From Paenibacillus curdlanolyticus YK9 (GTDB taxonomy: Bacteria; Bacillota; Bacilli; Paenibacillales; Paenibacillaceae): a DNA stretch of 64,000 nt. This document shows positions 49,551 to 57,897 of the stretch, piece after piece (the first letter of the stretch is position 1; each line of letters begins with the position of its first letter). Location of the stretch: positions 124,001-188,000 of the forward strand of contig NZ_AEDD01000003.1 of assembly GCF_000179615.1 (NCBI RefSeq), written 5' to 3'. The translations under genes and the position numbers were made by a program. The notes under the pieces are model-generated. The model saw only the letters and a list, made by a program, of their open reading frames with translations. It did no database searches and was not told where the DNA came from.

Positions 49551-49564
49551 TCTTGGATTTAGAC

Positions 49565-49597
49565 AAAAAAAGCTGTCGAGATTTTCTCGACAGCCTT
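49565..49597 (-). terminator. Terminator of the ctpA operon, resembling an IS1182 end
   Basis: On the minus strand GGCTGTCGAGA and TCTCGACAGC form an 11-bp stem around AAA, followed by TTTTTTT. Over 33 bases it is identical at 28 positions to the left end of the insertion sequence at 11860. Confidence 0.9.
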
Positions 49598-49599
49598 CT

Positions 49600-49626
49600 A
49601 GCGCCTCCAATTGGGGGCGCTTTTTC
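49600..49626 (+). terminator. Second terminator, plus direction
   Basis: GCGCCTCC and GGGGGCGC pair around AATT and are followed by TTTTTC, inside the convergent gap after array no. 3. Confidence 0.8.
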
Positions 49627-49639
49627 ATGCTCTTGCTTG

Positions 49640-51076
49640 CTATGAGCCGCTAGTCTGCTTCTTAAGCAGCTCCACGCCTTTTTGCTCTTGATAGTCTTCC
49701 TTCTCGAGCTTATCCCGCAGCAGCTCCATGATGCGCGTGGTCGTGCTTTCGCGGACTTGTCCATCAGCCGGTTGAATCGATTCGACCTGCTGCAGCTGCC
49801 GTACGGCAGCATCAGTGACCCCATCGAATACGCCTTCCGTTGCACCCTTTATTGAATAGCCAAGCGCTTGCAGCATTTGCTGCAGCGTTTTGACCGCATC
49901 GCCGTAGTCGCCCTTCTTCAGCACGGAATCGGTCGGCAATGCAGCCAGCTCTGTGTATGCAGGAAGCTCAACTTTCACATTCGGCTCGACTCCCTTGCCA
50001 TTAATCCAGCTTCCCTTTGGCGTTCGCCACTGCGCTTCCGTCAGGCTAAGCACCGATTGGTCCGCAAATTGATTGAACCGCTGAACGACCCCTTTGCCAT
50101 ACGTTGTTTCTCCGACAACTGTAGCGCCCGCCGACTCCTTCAGCGCCGCCGTCAGCACCTCTGCCGCGCTTGCGGAGTGGCGATTCGTCAAGACGACGAT
50201 CGGAAGCTTCCATGGCTCCTTCTGATCCGAGCGATAGGTGTGCACATCCTTCTCATCCTTCGAGACGACTTGTAAAATCGTCTTGCCATTAGGCACCAGA
50301 CGGTCTGCAATGGCGATTGTAGGCACAAGCAAGCCGCCTGGGTTGCTCCGAACGTCGATCAGCAGACCTTTCATCCCTTGTTTGGTCAAATCAACGATCG
50401 CGTCCTCGAACTGCTCCGCCGTTTTCTGCGCAAACCTTGAAATGACGACTGAACCAATGCCATCAGGCTTCATCTCGTACGTGACCGTCAGTACAGGGAT
50501 CGCTGCACGCGTCATCGTTACTGTAATCGGCTCGGCACGACCGGCACGCTGGACCGCTACCGTTACCTTGGAGCCTTTCTCGCCGCGAAGCAGCTCGACG
50601 ATCTTATCCATTTTGACTCCCTTGGTCGTCTTGCCTTCAATGGAAGCAAGTATGTCCTCTGCCTTCAAGCCTGCCTTCTCGGCCGGGGAATCCTTAATGA
50701 CCGAATCGATCACGAACGCTTCATTCTCGGCCCGAAGGTGAATGCCGATGCCGACAACCTCGCTCTCGTAATTTTGGACGTAAGCCTCGCCCGACTCCCC
50801 GATCATATAGTGCGAATATTTATCGTTAAGCGACTGAACCATGCCTTCTGCCGCCCCATCGATAAGCGCTTTAGGCTCTGCCCCGTTCAAGTAGTCGCTC
50901 ATGATTTCGTTGTATGATGCGGACAGATTGCGGAATGTCGGCTCCTTCAGGATCGGGTTACGCTCCTTCATCCACATCAGTCCGCCTGCGAACCCGACGG
51001 CAGCGGATGCTAGCGCGCCAAGCAAGCAAAATACGGCAAAACGCTGTTTGGCTATCTCAGATGTAAATATTCTCAT
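49640..51076 (-). CDS. Carboxyl-terminal processing protease (S41), CtpA/B type
   Basis: This 478-residue membrane-anchored protease has one N-terminal membrane segment (about 10-32), a PDZ domain (about 85-170; GIGIHLRAENEAFVIDSVI, SPAEKAGLKAEDILASI) and an S41 domain (about 180-375). The nucleophile Ser is in TNRHSASAAEV and the general-base Lys in ETTYGKGVVQRF. A C-terminal peptidoglycan-binding domain (about 390-455; LKKGDYGDAVKTLQQMLQAL) follows. It cuts exported substrate proteins; CtpB acts in spore signalling in Bacillus, but the role here is open. The ATG at 51076 follows AAGGGG and overlaps the stop of the upstream gene (ATGA). Confidence 0.92.
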   Translation of the reverse strand: MRIFTSEIAKQRFAVFCLLGALASAAVGFAGGLMWMKERNPILKEPTFRNLSASYNEIMSDYLNGAEPKALIDGAAEGMVQSLNDKYSHYMIGESGEAYVQNYESEVVGIGIHLRAENEAFVIDSVIKDSPAEKAGLKAEDILASIEGKTTKGVKMDKIVELLRGEKGSKVTVAVQRAGRAEPITVTMTRAAIPVLTVTYEMKPDGIGSVVISRFAQKTAEQFEDAIVDLTKQGMKGLLIDVRSNPGGLLVPTIAIADRLVPNGKTILQVVSKDEKDVHTYRSDQKEPWKLPIVVLTNRHSASAAEVLTAALKESAGATVVGETTYGKGVVQRFNQFADQSVLSLTEAQWRTPKGSWINGKGVEPNVKVELPAYTELAALPTDSVLKKGDYGDAVKTLQQMLQALGYSIKGATEGVFDGVTDAAVRQLQQVESIQPADGQVRESTTTRIMELLRDKLEKEDYQEQKGVELLKKQTSGS

Positions 51077-52080
51077 TCGTTTGTCCCCTTCACGAGTACC
51101 CGGCTGCGCGTTCGCGCCGACAGCAAGCAAGCGTCCACTAGCCGCATATTCGCAATCGCATCCTCTGCTGGAAATGGATAGATCGCTTCACCGAAAACAG
51201 CACGCGCGAATTGGTCAGCCTGCGACACATAGTTGTTAATATCGGAGAATGGGCCCTCAACGCGCTCCCCTTCCTTCGTATAGACGGTGAAAGGCTCTGA
51301 ATCCGTGAACGCGCCCTTCAGCTCAATTCGGCCTTCTGTCCCAAGAACCTCGACGCCTTGGCGGTAAGCCGCCCACATGCCGCAATCAAAGGTCATGCCT
51401 ACGCCGTTAGCAAATTCAATCAAGCCTGAAGCCATCATATCAACGCCCCCATGCTGCTCCGAGAACAACGCGTGGACCGTCGCAGCTTCCGGCTCCGCCC
51501 CGATAATCCAGCGGGCAGCGCTCAGGGGGTATACCCCGACATCATAAATCGACCCGCCGCCCCATTCCTGCCGGTAACGCACATTGCCCGCATCCTCTGC
51601 GTTATTAAACGTAAAGCAGCCGTTCACTGCGCGCAGCTCTCCGATTTCGCCAGAGGCGATGATCGATTTCACCCGTTCAACACGCGGATGCAGCCGGTAC
51701 ATGAACGCCTCTGCGAAAAGGACGCCCGCATTGCGGCATGCTGCTATCATTTGCTCCGCCTCTGCAGCATCCAGCGCCGCAGGCTTCTCGCAAAGCACGT
51801 GCTTGCCGGCTTCCGCCGCTTTGATTGTCCATTCCTTATGTAAATGATTCGGCAACGGAATATAGACGGCATCGATGTCCGGATCTGCCAGCAGCTCTTC
51901 ATAGGCGCCGTACGCCTTCGCAATGTTCAGCTTTTGCGCCGTCTCCCTCGCTTTATCGATACCGCGGCTCGCAATGGCTGCAACCTCGCCACGCTCCGAT
52001 TGCTGAATCGCCGGTATAACGGAATGCACGGCGATGCCCGCACAGCCTATAACGCCCCAACGCAACTTCATCCTGCTCAC
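51073..52080 (-). CDS. Gfo/Idh/MocA-family NAD(P)-dependent oxidoreductase
   Basis: This 335-residue dehydrogenase has a Rossmann N-terminus (WGVIGCAGIAVHSVIPAI), DAVYIPLPNHLHKEW and the signature VLCEKPAALDAAEAEQM. A C-terminal substrate domain contains AFMYRLHPRVERVKSI and GGGSIYDVGVYPLSAARWIIG with the usual Asp/His-type catalytic region. Substrates are sugars, inositols or related polyols; not predictable here. The start is either GTG 52080 (AAGGG close upstream) or ATG 52071. Its stop overlaps ctpA by 4 bases, so the pair is translationally coupled, although functions seem unrelated. Confidence 0.9.
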   Translation of the reverse strand: MSRMKLRWGVIGCAGIAVHSVIPAIQQSERGEVAAIASRGIDKARETAQKLNIAKAYGAYEELLADPDIDAVYIPLPNHLHKEWTIKAAEAGKHVLCEKPAALDAAEAEQMIAACRNAGVLFAEAFMYRLHPRVERVKSIIASGEIGELRAVNGCFTFNNAEDAGNVRYRQEWGGGSIYDVGVYPLSAARWIIGAEPEAATVHALFSEQHGGVDMMASGLIEFANGVGMTFDCGMWAAYRQGVEVLGTEGRIELKGAFTDSEPFTVYTKEGERVEGPFSDINNYVSQADQFARAVFGEAIYPFPAEDAIANMRLVDACLLSARTRSRVLVKGTNE

Positions 52081-52272
52081 AAACCCTTCATTCTGAATTA
52101 AAGCCGATCAACCATTGTCGCATGATGATAATGCCAGCTTGTTCCCTGCCTCTTATTATAGTGGACATTCGTCCCAGAATAAAATGAAGAGCTATTGCCC
52201 TATCTCGCTGTATAGGCTACAATCTCCCTAACTGCAATAGCCGATAGATAGAAAGGAAGAAGCTGAACCTCT

Positions 52273-53076
52273 ATGTACAAACTAATTGCGATCGATGTCG
52301 ACGACACTTTGCTTAACGATGACCTTATCGTGACCGAGGGCACGAAGCAAGCTTTGGCAGCCGCTATAGAGAAGGGCGTCCTCGTTACGCTCGCTACAGG
52401 CCGCATGTATGCTTCCGCTCATCAAATAGCCAAGCAAATCAACCTGAACGTTCCGCTCATTACGTATCAAGGGTCGCTTGTCAAAACCTTATTAGACGGC
52501 AAGGTGCTGTACGAGCGCAGCGTGCCGACGGATGAAGCCAAGCAGCTTGACGCCTATTGCATCGAGCACGGCCTGCACCTCCAGCTTTACGTAGATGACG
52601 TGCTCTACGTTCGCGAGGATAACGAGAAAGCGAAAAATTACTCCCGCCTGTCCAACATCCCGTATGTGGTCGATCCCGACTTCGATACGCTGCTCAATAA
52701 GCCGCAGACGAAAATGCTCATCATCGACGAGCCTGAACGTCTCGATCGTGTCATGGAAGAGCTGAAGCCGCTCATCGGCGAACGCGTGCATATGACGAAA
52801 TCGAAGCCGCATTATTTGGAATTCACGCATAAGGAAGGGACTAAAGGGCATGCGCTTCAGTTTCTATCCGAGCATAACGGCCACTCAGTCGAGCAAGCGA
52901 TCGCGATCGGCGATGCCTGGAACGACCGCGAGATGATCGAGGTAGCCGGCCTAGGCGTAGCGATGGGCAATGCCCAGCCTGCACTGAAGGACATCGCCAA
53001 CTATGTAACCTTATCCAACAATGAGGAAGGCGTACGTCACGTCATCGAGAAATTCGTGCTTAACGCCAGCGAATAG
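52273..53076 (+). CDS. Cof-type HAD-IIB phosphatase
   Basis: This 267-residue haloacid-dehalogenase hydrolase has motif I AIDVDDTLLND (nucleophile and acid Asp), motif II in TLATGRMY, the C2B cap domain (about 85-190) and the late IGDAWNDREMIEVAG with AMGNAQPALKDIA. Cof proteins dephosphorylate sugar phosphates, pyridoxal phosphate or flavin intermediates with broad specificity. The ATG has GAAAGGAAG upstream. It is a single gene, convergent with the helicase. Confidence 0.92.
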   Translation: MYKLIAIDVDDTLLNDDLIVTEGTKQALAAAIEKGVLVTLATGRMYASAHQIAKQINLNVPLITYQGSLVKTLLDGKVLYERSVPTDEAKQLDAYCIEHGLHLQLYVDDVLYVREDNEKAKNYSRLSNIPYVVDPDFDTLLNKPQTKMLIIDEPERLDRVMEELKPLIGERVHMTKSKPHYLEFTHKEGTKGHALQFLSEHNGHSVEQAIAIGDAWNDREMIEVAGLGVAMGNAQPALKDIANYVTLSNNEEGVRHVIEKFVLNASE

Positions 53077-53097
53077 CTTCCTGCTTTTATTCAATCA

Positions 53098-53134
53098 AGC
53101 GTCCACTTGCTGTTAAGCGAGCGGGCGCTTTTGT
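53098..53134 (+). terminator. Terminator between convergent genes
   Basis: AAGCGTCCACTTGC and GCGAGCGGGCGCTT pair imperfectly and are followed by TTGTT. It overlaps the stop of the convergent helicase gene. Confidence 0.7.
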
Positions 53135-55602
53135 TATAGCCTGTCCCTTCTCACCGTGAAATGCTGCCACTCCTCTGGCAGCAGCCGATGATAAGGCTGG
53201 AGCAAGTAGCGGTCATCGACGAGCACTAGCGTCCCTTTATCATTTTCCGATCGAATAAGCCGTCCTCCGGCCTGCTGCACCTTATTCATGCCGGGATAAA
53301 CATAGGCATAGTGGAAGCCATTGCGTCCAGACTGCTCATAATAGTCGCGCATTACGTCCCGTTCCATGCCAATCTGCGGAAGCCCGACGCCAACAACGAC
53401 GACGCCTGTCAATCGCTCCCCTACCAAATCAATTCCTTCCGAGAAAATCCCGCCCATCACGGCAAAGCCAATAAGGGAGCCCTCTTGGTCTGCTTGAAAA
53501 GCTTGAAGAAACGCCTCCCGCTCCTCTTCCGGCATGGCGCTTGTTTGAACGATCGTTCGCAACCGTGGGGAAGCCGCTTCCGAATGCTCGCCCAGTAAAC
53601 TTTCAAACCGTTCGAACACCTTATTCATATAATCATATGAAGGAAGAAAAACGAGCATGTTTCCTTGTCCTGCAGTCGATATTTCCAGCAGCATTGCCGC
53701 AATCGGCTGTATGCTCTGCTCCCTGTCCCGGTAGCGGGTAGACAACGGCATGACCTGTACATCCAGCTGGTCACGCTTGAATGGGCTCGGAATCGTTAAC
53801 GTGAAATCCTCCACGGGCAGCCCGCCCAGCATTTCAACATAATAAGGCAGCGGCGATAACGTCGCAGAGAAAAAAATATGTGCACGGAATCCTTTGCCTG
53901 CCTGCCGAAGCAGCAGCGACGGGTCCAAGCAAAGCTGCTTAACGCGCACCTCGCTTTTGAAGCATTCTACGATGGTAATAAAACGCTCATCATAAAGCTT
54001 GGCGATCCGAAGCACATGCTGCGTACCATAATAGGCATCCGTTAACAGCTTGTGAACGGAATCCTCGCCTCTGCCCGTTGCGAATGCCCCCAGCTCTCGT
54101 TCAGCCTCGAAAACGAATGGCTCCAAAAGCGTGATCAGCGAGTCCGGAAGTTCTCGGGAGACAGCCTGTCCGTTGCCGAACGGCTCCCATTTTTCCTGCT
54201 GTACTCCCTCCGATGCCTCTGCTTCTTCCGGGACACCGAACGAAAGCGTTAGCTCTGTTGCTGAAACACGGTCAACATCATTGCCAGCTGCAGGGGTGCG
54301 CTGCTCCACCTTCTTCCGAAGCGCCAGCAGCCAGTCATTCACGGCTTTCGCAGCGGATGACAATGCAGGATTCAACATCTTATAGCCACGCATCAGCTGC
54401 AAATAATCGCCTTTATTCAGCTCAGCTGAATACATTTCGCGTCCCCGATCGACAAGGTTATGCGCCTCGTCGACGAGCACAGCTGTATGTCGCTTACGCT
54501 CCTCGAACAGCCTCTTTAAGCTAATCCGCGGATCGAATATGTAGTTGTAATCGCCAATCATTGCGTCAGCCGCGTATGCCGCATCCAGTGACATTTCAAA
54601 CGGGCAAACGCGATGCTTATAGGCGTATTGCTCGATGACGGCTCGCGTCATCCTTGTCTCTGACCGGAGCATATCGAGCAAAGCGCCGTTAATGCGGTCA
54701 TAGTACCCGTCCGCGTACGGGCAATGCTCCTTCGTGCAGCGCACTTCCTCTTGGAAACATATTTTGTCCTTCGCGGTCAGCGTAACGACGTGCAAATGCA
54801 AGCCGCCCTTCTCCATGAGCGCAAAAGCATCCTCAGCCGCGGTTCGCGTAATCGTCTTGGCCGTCAAATAGACAAGATGGTCCAGACGCCCTTCGCCCAT
54901 CGCCTTAACTGCGGGAAAAAGCGTTGAAACGGTCTTGCCAATGCCCGTTGGCGCCTTGGCGAACAGCTTAGATCCATCTGATATCGCTTGATAAACTGCT
55001 CCCGCGAGCTTGCGCTGGCCCGGCCGATACGCCGCAAAAGGAAAAGAAAGCGCCTGAGCGCTCGCTGCCCTGCGCTGCGCATGAGCATACCTAAGCTCGG
55101 CATATGGGAAATAAGCGTTAACCGCATCGTGCATCTCGGCCGCCAGCTCAGCCACCGTTAACCGGCGAACAAAAGCACGACGTTCTCCTGTAGCAACGCT
55201 GACATAGGTAAGGCGAACAAGCATGCTGTCCAGCTCCATCTTAAAGGCATACATGTAGCCATAGCATATCGCCTGGGCCCAATGCACCTCTGGCGACTCC
55301 TCCGCTGAATTCGGCAGCATGCCGCTCGTCGACTTGATTTCGTCAATCATGACGCCCTGATCCGTCTGAAGCAAGCCATCGCAGCGCCCGTCTATTAGGA
55401 ACAGAAAGCTCTCGAACGGGATCTCCGCGCTTAAGTAAAGCTCCTTCTCATCCATCTCGCCATATTCGGCCTGTACGGCTTGATGGATTTTCGTACCTTG
55501 CGTTAAGGCGGACGCCGCTCGAAAGCCGAACGTCAAATCGCCGCTTCGATATGCATATTCAACAAGCTCACGGACAGATAGCTGAATCGTTCGCTGCTCC
55601 AC
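53134..55602 (-). CDS. Nuclease-helicase fusion: Cas4/RecB-like domain plus XPD/DinG-type helicase
   Basis: This 822-residue protein has an N-terminal PD-(D/E)xK nuclease-like domain (about 1-165; D75 in DGRCDGLL, E88 and K90 in IDEIKS). A superfamily 2 helicase of the XPD/DinG group follows: Walker A KAPTGIGKT (216-224), TAKTITRTAAEDAF, the iron-sulfur cysteines in ICFQEEVRCTKEHCPYADG and HRVCPFEMS, DEAH in VLVDEAHNL, SATLSPLPYYVEML, and motif V/VI in GGIFSEGIDLVGERL and QAGGRLIRSENDKG. It probably resolves DNA damage or replication intermediates. The GTG start has GGAGG 10 bases upstream. The nuclease active site looks intact. Confidence 0.88.
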   Translation of the reverse strand: MEQRTIQLSVRELVEYAYRSGDLTFGFRAASALTQGTKIHQAVQAEYGEMDEKELYLSAEIPFESFLFLIDGRCDGLLQTDQGVMIDEIKSTSGMLPNSAEESPEVHWAQAICYGYMYAFKMELDSMLVRLTYVSVATGERRAFVRRLTVAELAAEMHDAVNAYFPYAELRYAHAQRRAASAQALSFPFAAYRPGQRKLAGAVYQAISDGSKLFAKAPTGIGKTVSTLFPAVKAMGEGRLDHLVYLTAKTITRTAAEDAFALMEKGGLHLHVVTLTAKDKICFQEEVRCTKEHCPYADGYYDRINGALLDMLRSETRMTRAVIEQYAYKHRVCPFEMSLDAAYAADAMIGDYNYIFDPRISLKRLFEERKRHTAVLVDEAHNLVDRGREMYSAELNKGDYLQLMRGYKMLNPALSSAAKAVNDWLLALRKKVEQRTPAAGNDVDRVSATELTLSFGVPEEAEASEGVQQEKWEPFGNGQAVSRELPDSLITLLEPFVFEAERELGAFATGRGEDSVHKLLTDAYYGTQHVLRIAKLYDERFITIVECFKSEVRVKQLCLDPSLLLRQAGKGFRAHIFFSATLSPLPYYVEMLGGLPVEDFTLTIPSPFKRDQLDVQVMPLSTRYRDREQSIQPIAAMLLEISTAGQGNMLVFLPSYDYMNKVFERFESLLGEHSEAASPRLRTIVQTSAMPEEEREAFLQAFQADQEGSLIGFAVMGGIFSEGIDLVGERLTGVVVVGVGLPQIGMERDVMRDYYEQSGRNGFHYAYVYPGMNKVQQAGGRLIRSENDKGTLVLVDDRYLLQPYHRLLPEEWQHFTVRRDRL

Positions 55603-55690
55603 TGTACTCTAACCTCCAACGGCTGCTTCCAGAACATTTGTTCTACGATTATACCACGCCGTCAGAGCATATGGTAATGCATGTAACCGA

Positions 55691-55918
55691 TTATATGCCG
55701 GGAAATGTAACCGAAACGATATAGCCAAGCACGACAAACGCTGCGTCTCCGCCAGTTGTTCGAACGGTCACGAAGGACGGCTGCACACCTTCCAAAATCC
55801 CCGTAATGACCGTATCAGCTGCCGTTGTGACTGTAGTCGTCTGGCCAATATGATTTAACATCAATTTATAGACCGCCGTGTTCGCCGCTGCCGCCATATT
55901 GTTAGACTCGATACCCAT
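55691..55918 (-). CDS. Small beta-rich protein of the collagen-like cluster
   Basis: This 75-residue protein consists mainly of a beta-barrel-like stretch, GQTTTVTTAADTVITGILEG followed by VQPSFVTVRTTGGDAAFVVL, with a short Ala-rich N-terminus. The pattern 'T-V-x-T-x-G-x-I-x-G-x-L' recalls small DUF2642-type spore or coat proteins; this is a resemblance only. It starts 12 bases after the preceding small gene, with GGGGG and AAAGG just upstream of the ATG, and is third in the collagen-like operon. Confidence 0.72.
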   Translation of the reverse strand: MGIESNNMAAAANTAVYKLMLNHIGQTTTVTTAADTVITGILEGVQPSFVTVRTTGGDAAFVVLGYIVSVTFPGI

Positions 55919-55929
55919 CCTTTAGCCCC

Positions 55930-56121
55930 CTACGATGTTATCCAACCGCATGGATTGGCGTGTACATATGCGATGTTTACAAACGGGATACGGAGCTCGT
56001 ATAATGCTTGGTTCTCCTCAAACGCAATCAGCGCATAATCGCTTCCAACGCGCGTCAGCGTACCGATAACGGCGAGCTGGCCGTAAGCGGTTGTCACTAC
56101 GGTCACGTTAACCCCAATCAA
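55930..56121 (-). CDS. Small beta-rich protein, translationally coupled to the collagen-like gene
   Basis: This 63-residue product starts at TTG 56121, which overlaps the TGA of the collagen-like gene (sequence TTGA). A GGAGAG ribosome site lies 9 bases upstream, inside that gene. The sequence (IGVNVTVVTTAYGQLAVIGT and LTRVGSDYALIAFEENQALY) resembles the next gene's product, so the two are paralogues. An alternative is that it is the C-terminal domain of the collagen-like protein, separated by a frameshift: the reading frame is open upstream through the overlap. Confidence 0.68.
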   Translation of the reverse strand: MIGVNVTVVTTAYGQLAVIGTLTRVGSDYALIAFEENQALYELRIPFVNIAYVHANPCGWITS

Positions 56122-56630
56122 TGCGACGAGCTCTCCGGATAAAGTTGGGTCAGCAAGGCAATCAGTTCCGAATAATCGCGGTCTCCCCCCGTGCCCGACG
56201 GGCCTGTCGGTCCTGCCGGCCCTTGCACGCCTGCTGGCCCAGCAGCTCCTGCTGCTCCCGGCGCTCCTGCCGGTCCTTGTACCCCAGCTGGTCCGGCGGC
56301 TCCTACCGTTCCTGACGTACCGCCGACTCCTGCCGGACCCATCAGTCCTGCTGATCCGACAGCTCCATCCCGTCCGGCCGCCCCTGCTGCTCCTGCTAAT
56401 CCTGCCGCTCCAGCAGCCCCTCCTCCAACTGGAAAGAGCTGCGGCTTGCACTGTCGATGACCGCGATGCTTCACCTGCTGCTTCAACTGGCGGCGTTTGC
56501 AAGGCGGTACGAGGCGACATGTCCGTTTGATTCGCGCACGTTTTGATTTTGCTATCGATGACCCGCTCAGACGAGGCGTACGATTCCGGGACACTGCGCT
56601 TCTGCGCAGCTTTGCTCCGGACAGTCTCAT
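56118..56630 (-). CDS. Collagen-like Gly-X-Y repeat protein
   Basis: This 170-residue protein has a strongly basic N-terminus (about 1-66, Arg/Lys-rich with KLRRSAVSRNRT) and about 25 Gly-X-Y triplets (about 69-148; GLMGPAGVGGTSGTVG, GPAGVQGPAGPTGPSG). It ends in DYSELIALLTQLYPESSSH. Such proteins form triple-helical filaments on spores (exosporium, BclA-like) or cell surfaces. No signal peptide is present, which fits a spore-surface protein made in the mother cell. The AAGGAG ribosome site lies 9 bases before the ATG. Confidence 0.85.
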   Translation of the reverse strand: MRLSGAKLRRSAVSRNRTPRLSGSSIAKSKRARIKRTCRLVPPCKRRQLKQQVKHRGHRQCKPQLFPVGGGAAGAAGLAGAAGAAGRDGAVGSAGLMGPAGVGGTSGTVGAAGPAGVQGPAGAPGAAGAAGPAGVQGPAGPTGPSGTGGDRDYSELIALLTQLYPESSSH

Positions 56631-56716
56631 ATGCTGATTCTCCTTCGTATGCCGAAGCTTTTTGTTTATCTTATGAATCGCGTTGGCAGCAAGCGTAGGT
56701 TAATGCAGATATCCAA

Positions 56717-56761
56717 CAAAAAAAGCTCTAATACCGGCGAAATCGCCTGTATTAGAGCTTT
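56717..56761 (-). terminator. Strong terminator of the sulfate operon
   Basis: AGCTCTAATACAGGCG and CGCCGGTATTAGAGCT pair almost perfectly and are followed by TTTTTTTG on the minus strand, 24 bases after the sbp gene. Confidence 0.93.
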
Positions 56762-56784
56762 CATTCATTTATTAATAATTACGT

Positions 56785-57867
56785 CTAAATCCCTGCCAGC
56801 ACTTGATACCAGACGCCCTTCTTAGAGTAAAGCGTCTCGCGGACTTGCTTCCATCCGCCCAAGTATTGAATATCAAACAATTGAGCCGGTTGAATGAATT
56901 CCGCTTTCGTCTCTTCCGCGACCTTCTTATTCACCGGGCGGAAGCCGTATTCCGATAATGTACGCTGTGCATCATCCGTAACCAAATAATCGACGAATGC
57001 CTGCGCAACTTCCTTCACGCCATGCTTTGCTGCATTCTTATCGACAACCGCAACCGGATTCTCAATCAGAATCGTGCTTTCAGGCACTACGATCGTGTAA
57101 GGCACGCCTTGCTTAATTCGTGCACGCAGCTCGTTCTCGTAGGTGACAATCACATCGCCGACGCCATATTCGAACGCCGCCATCGAGGCACGGCCGCTTT
57201 TGTCCAGCGACTCGATATTCGCATGAATATCCTTCAAAAATTGCTTTGCGTATTCAGGGTCCTTCGCGCCAGTCTCTTGCTCCGACTTTTTCAAGCCGGC
57301 GCCATAGATCGCGTTAATATCCCATTGCGCGCCGCCCGATGTTTTGGGATTCGGATAGAGCACCTTCACGCCTTTACGGGTCAAGTCCTCCCAGCCGTGT
57401 ATCCCTTTCGGGTTGCCGTCCCGCGTACCTAGCACAACGAGCGAGTTCGTCATCATGCCCTTCGTTTCCGTATTTGACCAATCATACGTAATGAGTCCGG
57501 CTTTCTGAATTTTCTCGACATCGCTCTGCATCGCTAACGCCGCTACGTCTGCTTCGAATCCGCCTACGATTGCGCGCGCTTGCGTGCCTGACGCCTCGTA
57601 CGATTCTTGGAACACGACTTTCTGCCCTGTCTTCTCCAACCAATACTTCTGGAATGCCGGCAGCAAGTCCCCGAATGCATCCTTTACAACGGAATAGGCG
57701 CCAATGACTAGCGTGACCTCTCCGTTGTTTGCTTTTACGGGCTGCGTTTCATTCTGGCTCTCGGCAGCATCGCCGCAGGCGGACAGCATCAGGAGCAAGG
57801 CTCCAGTCAACAGGAACGCCGCGCGCGCCCGATGCCGGGTAGCTCGCGTTACTATCCATTTCAGCAT
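56785..57867 (-). CDS. sbp: Sulfate/thiosulfate ABC transporter, substrate-binding lipoprotein
   Basis: This 360-residue lipoprotein has a lipobox LLMLSAC with Cys31 and the Sbp/CysP fold: VIGAYSVVKDAFGDLLPAF, SYEASGTQARAIVGGFEADV, KVLYPNPKTSGGAQWDINAIYGAG (quoted as NPKTSGGAQWDINAIYG), VGDVIVTYENE and YLVTDDAQRTLSEYGFRPV. It binds sulfate outside the membrane. Unusually it is the last gene of the operon, after the permease and ATPase genes. The ATG has CAGGTG about 10 bases upstream. Confidence 0.94.
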   Translation of the reverse strand: MLKWIVTRATRHRARAAFLLTGALLLMLSACGDAAESQNETQPVKANNGEVTLVIGAYSVVKDAFGDLLPAFQKYWLEKTGQKVVFQESYEASGTQARAIVGGFEADVAALAMQSDVEKIQKAGLITYDWSNTETKGMMTNSLVVLGTRDGNPKGIHGWEDLTRKGVKVLYPNPKTSGGAQWDINAIYGAGLKKSEQETGAKDPEYAKQFLKDIHANIESLDKSGRASMAAFEYGVGDVIVTYENELRARIKQGVPYTIVVPESTILIENPVAVVDKNAAKHGVKEVAQAFVDYLVTDDAQRTLSEYGFRPVNKKVAEETKAEFIQPAQLFDIQYLGGWKQVRETLYSKKGVWYQVLAGI

Positions 57868-57897
57868 GATATTAGCACCTGACCGTTTTCAAGTAGT

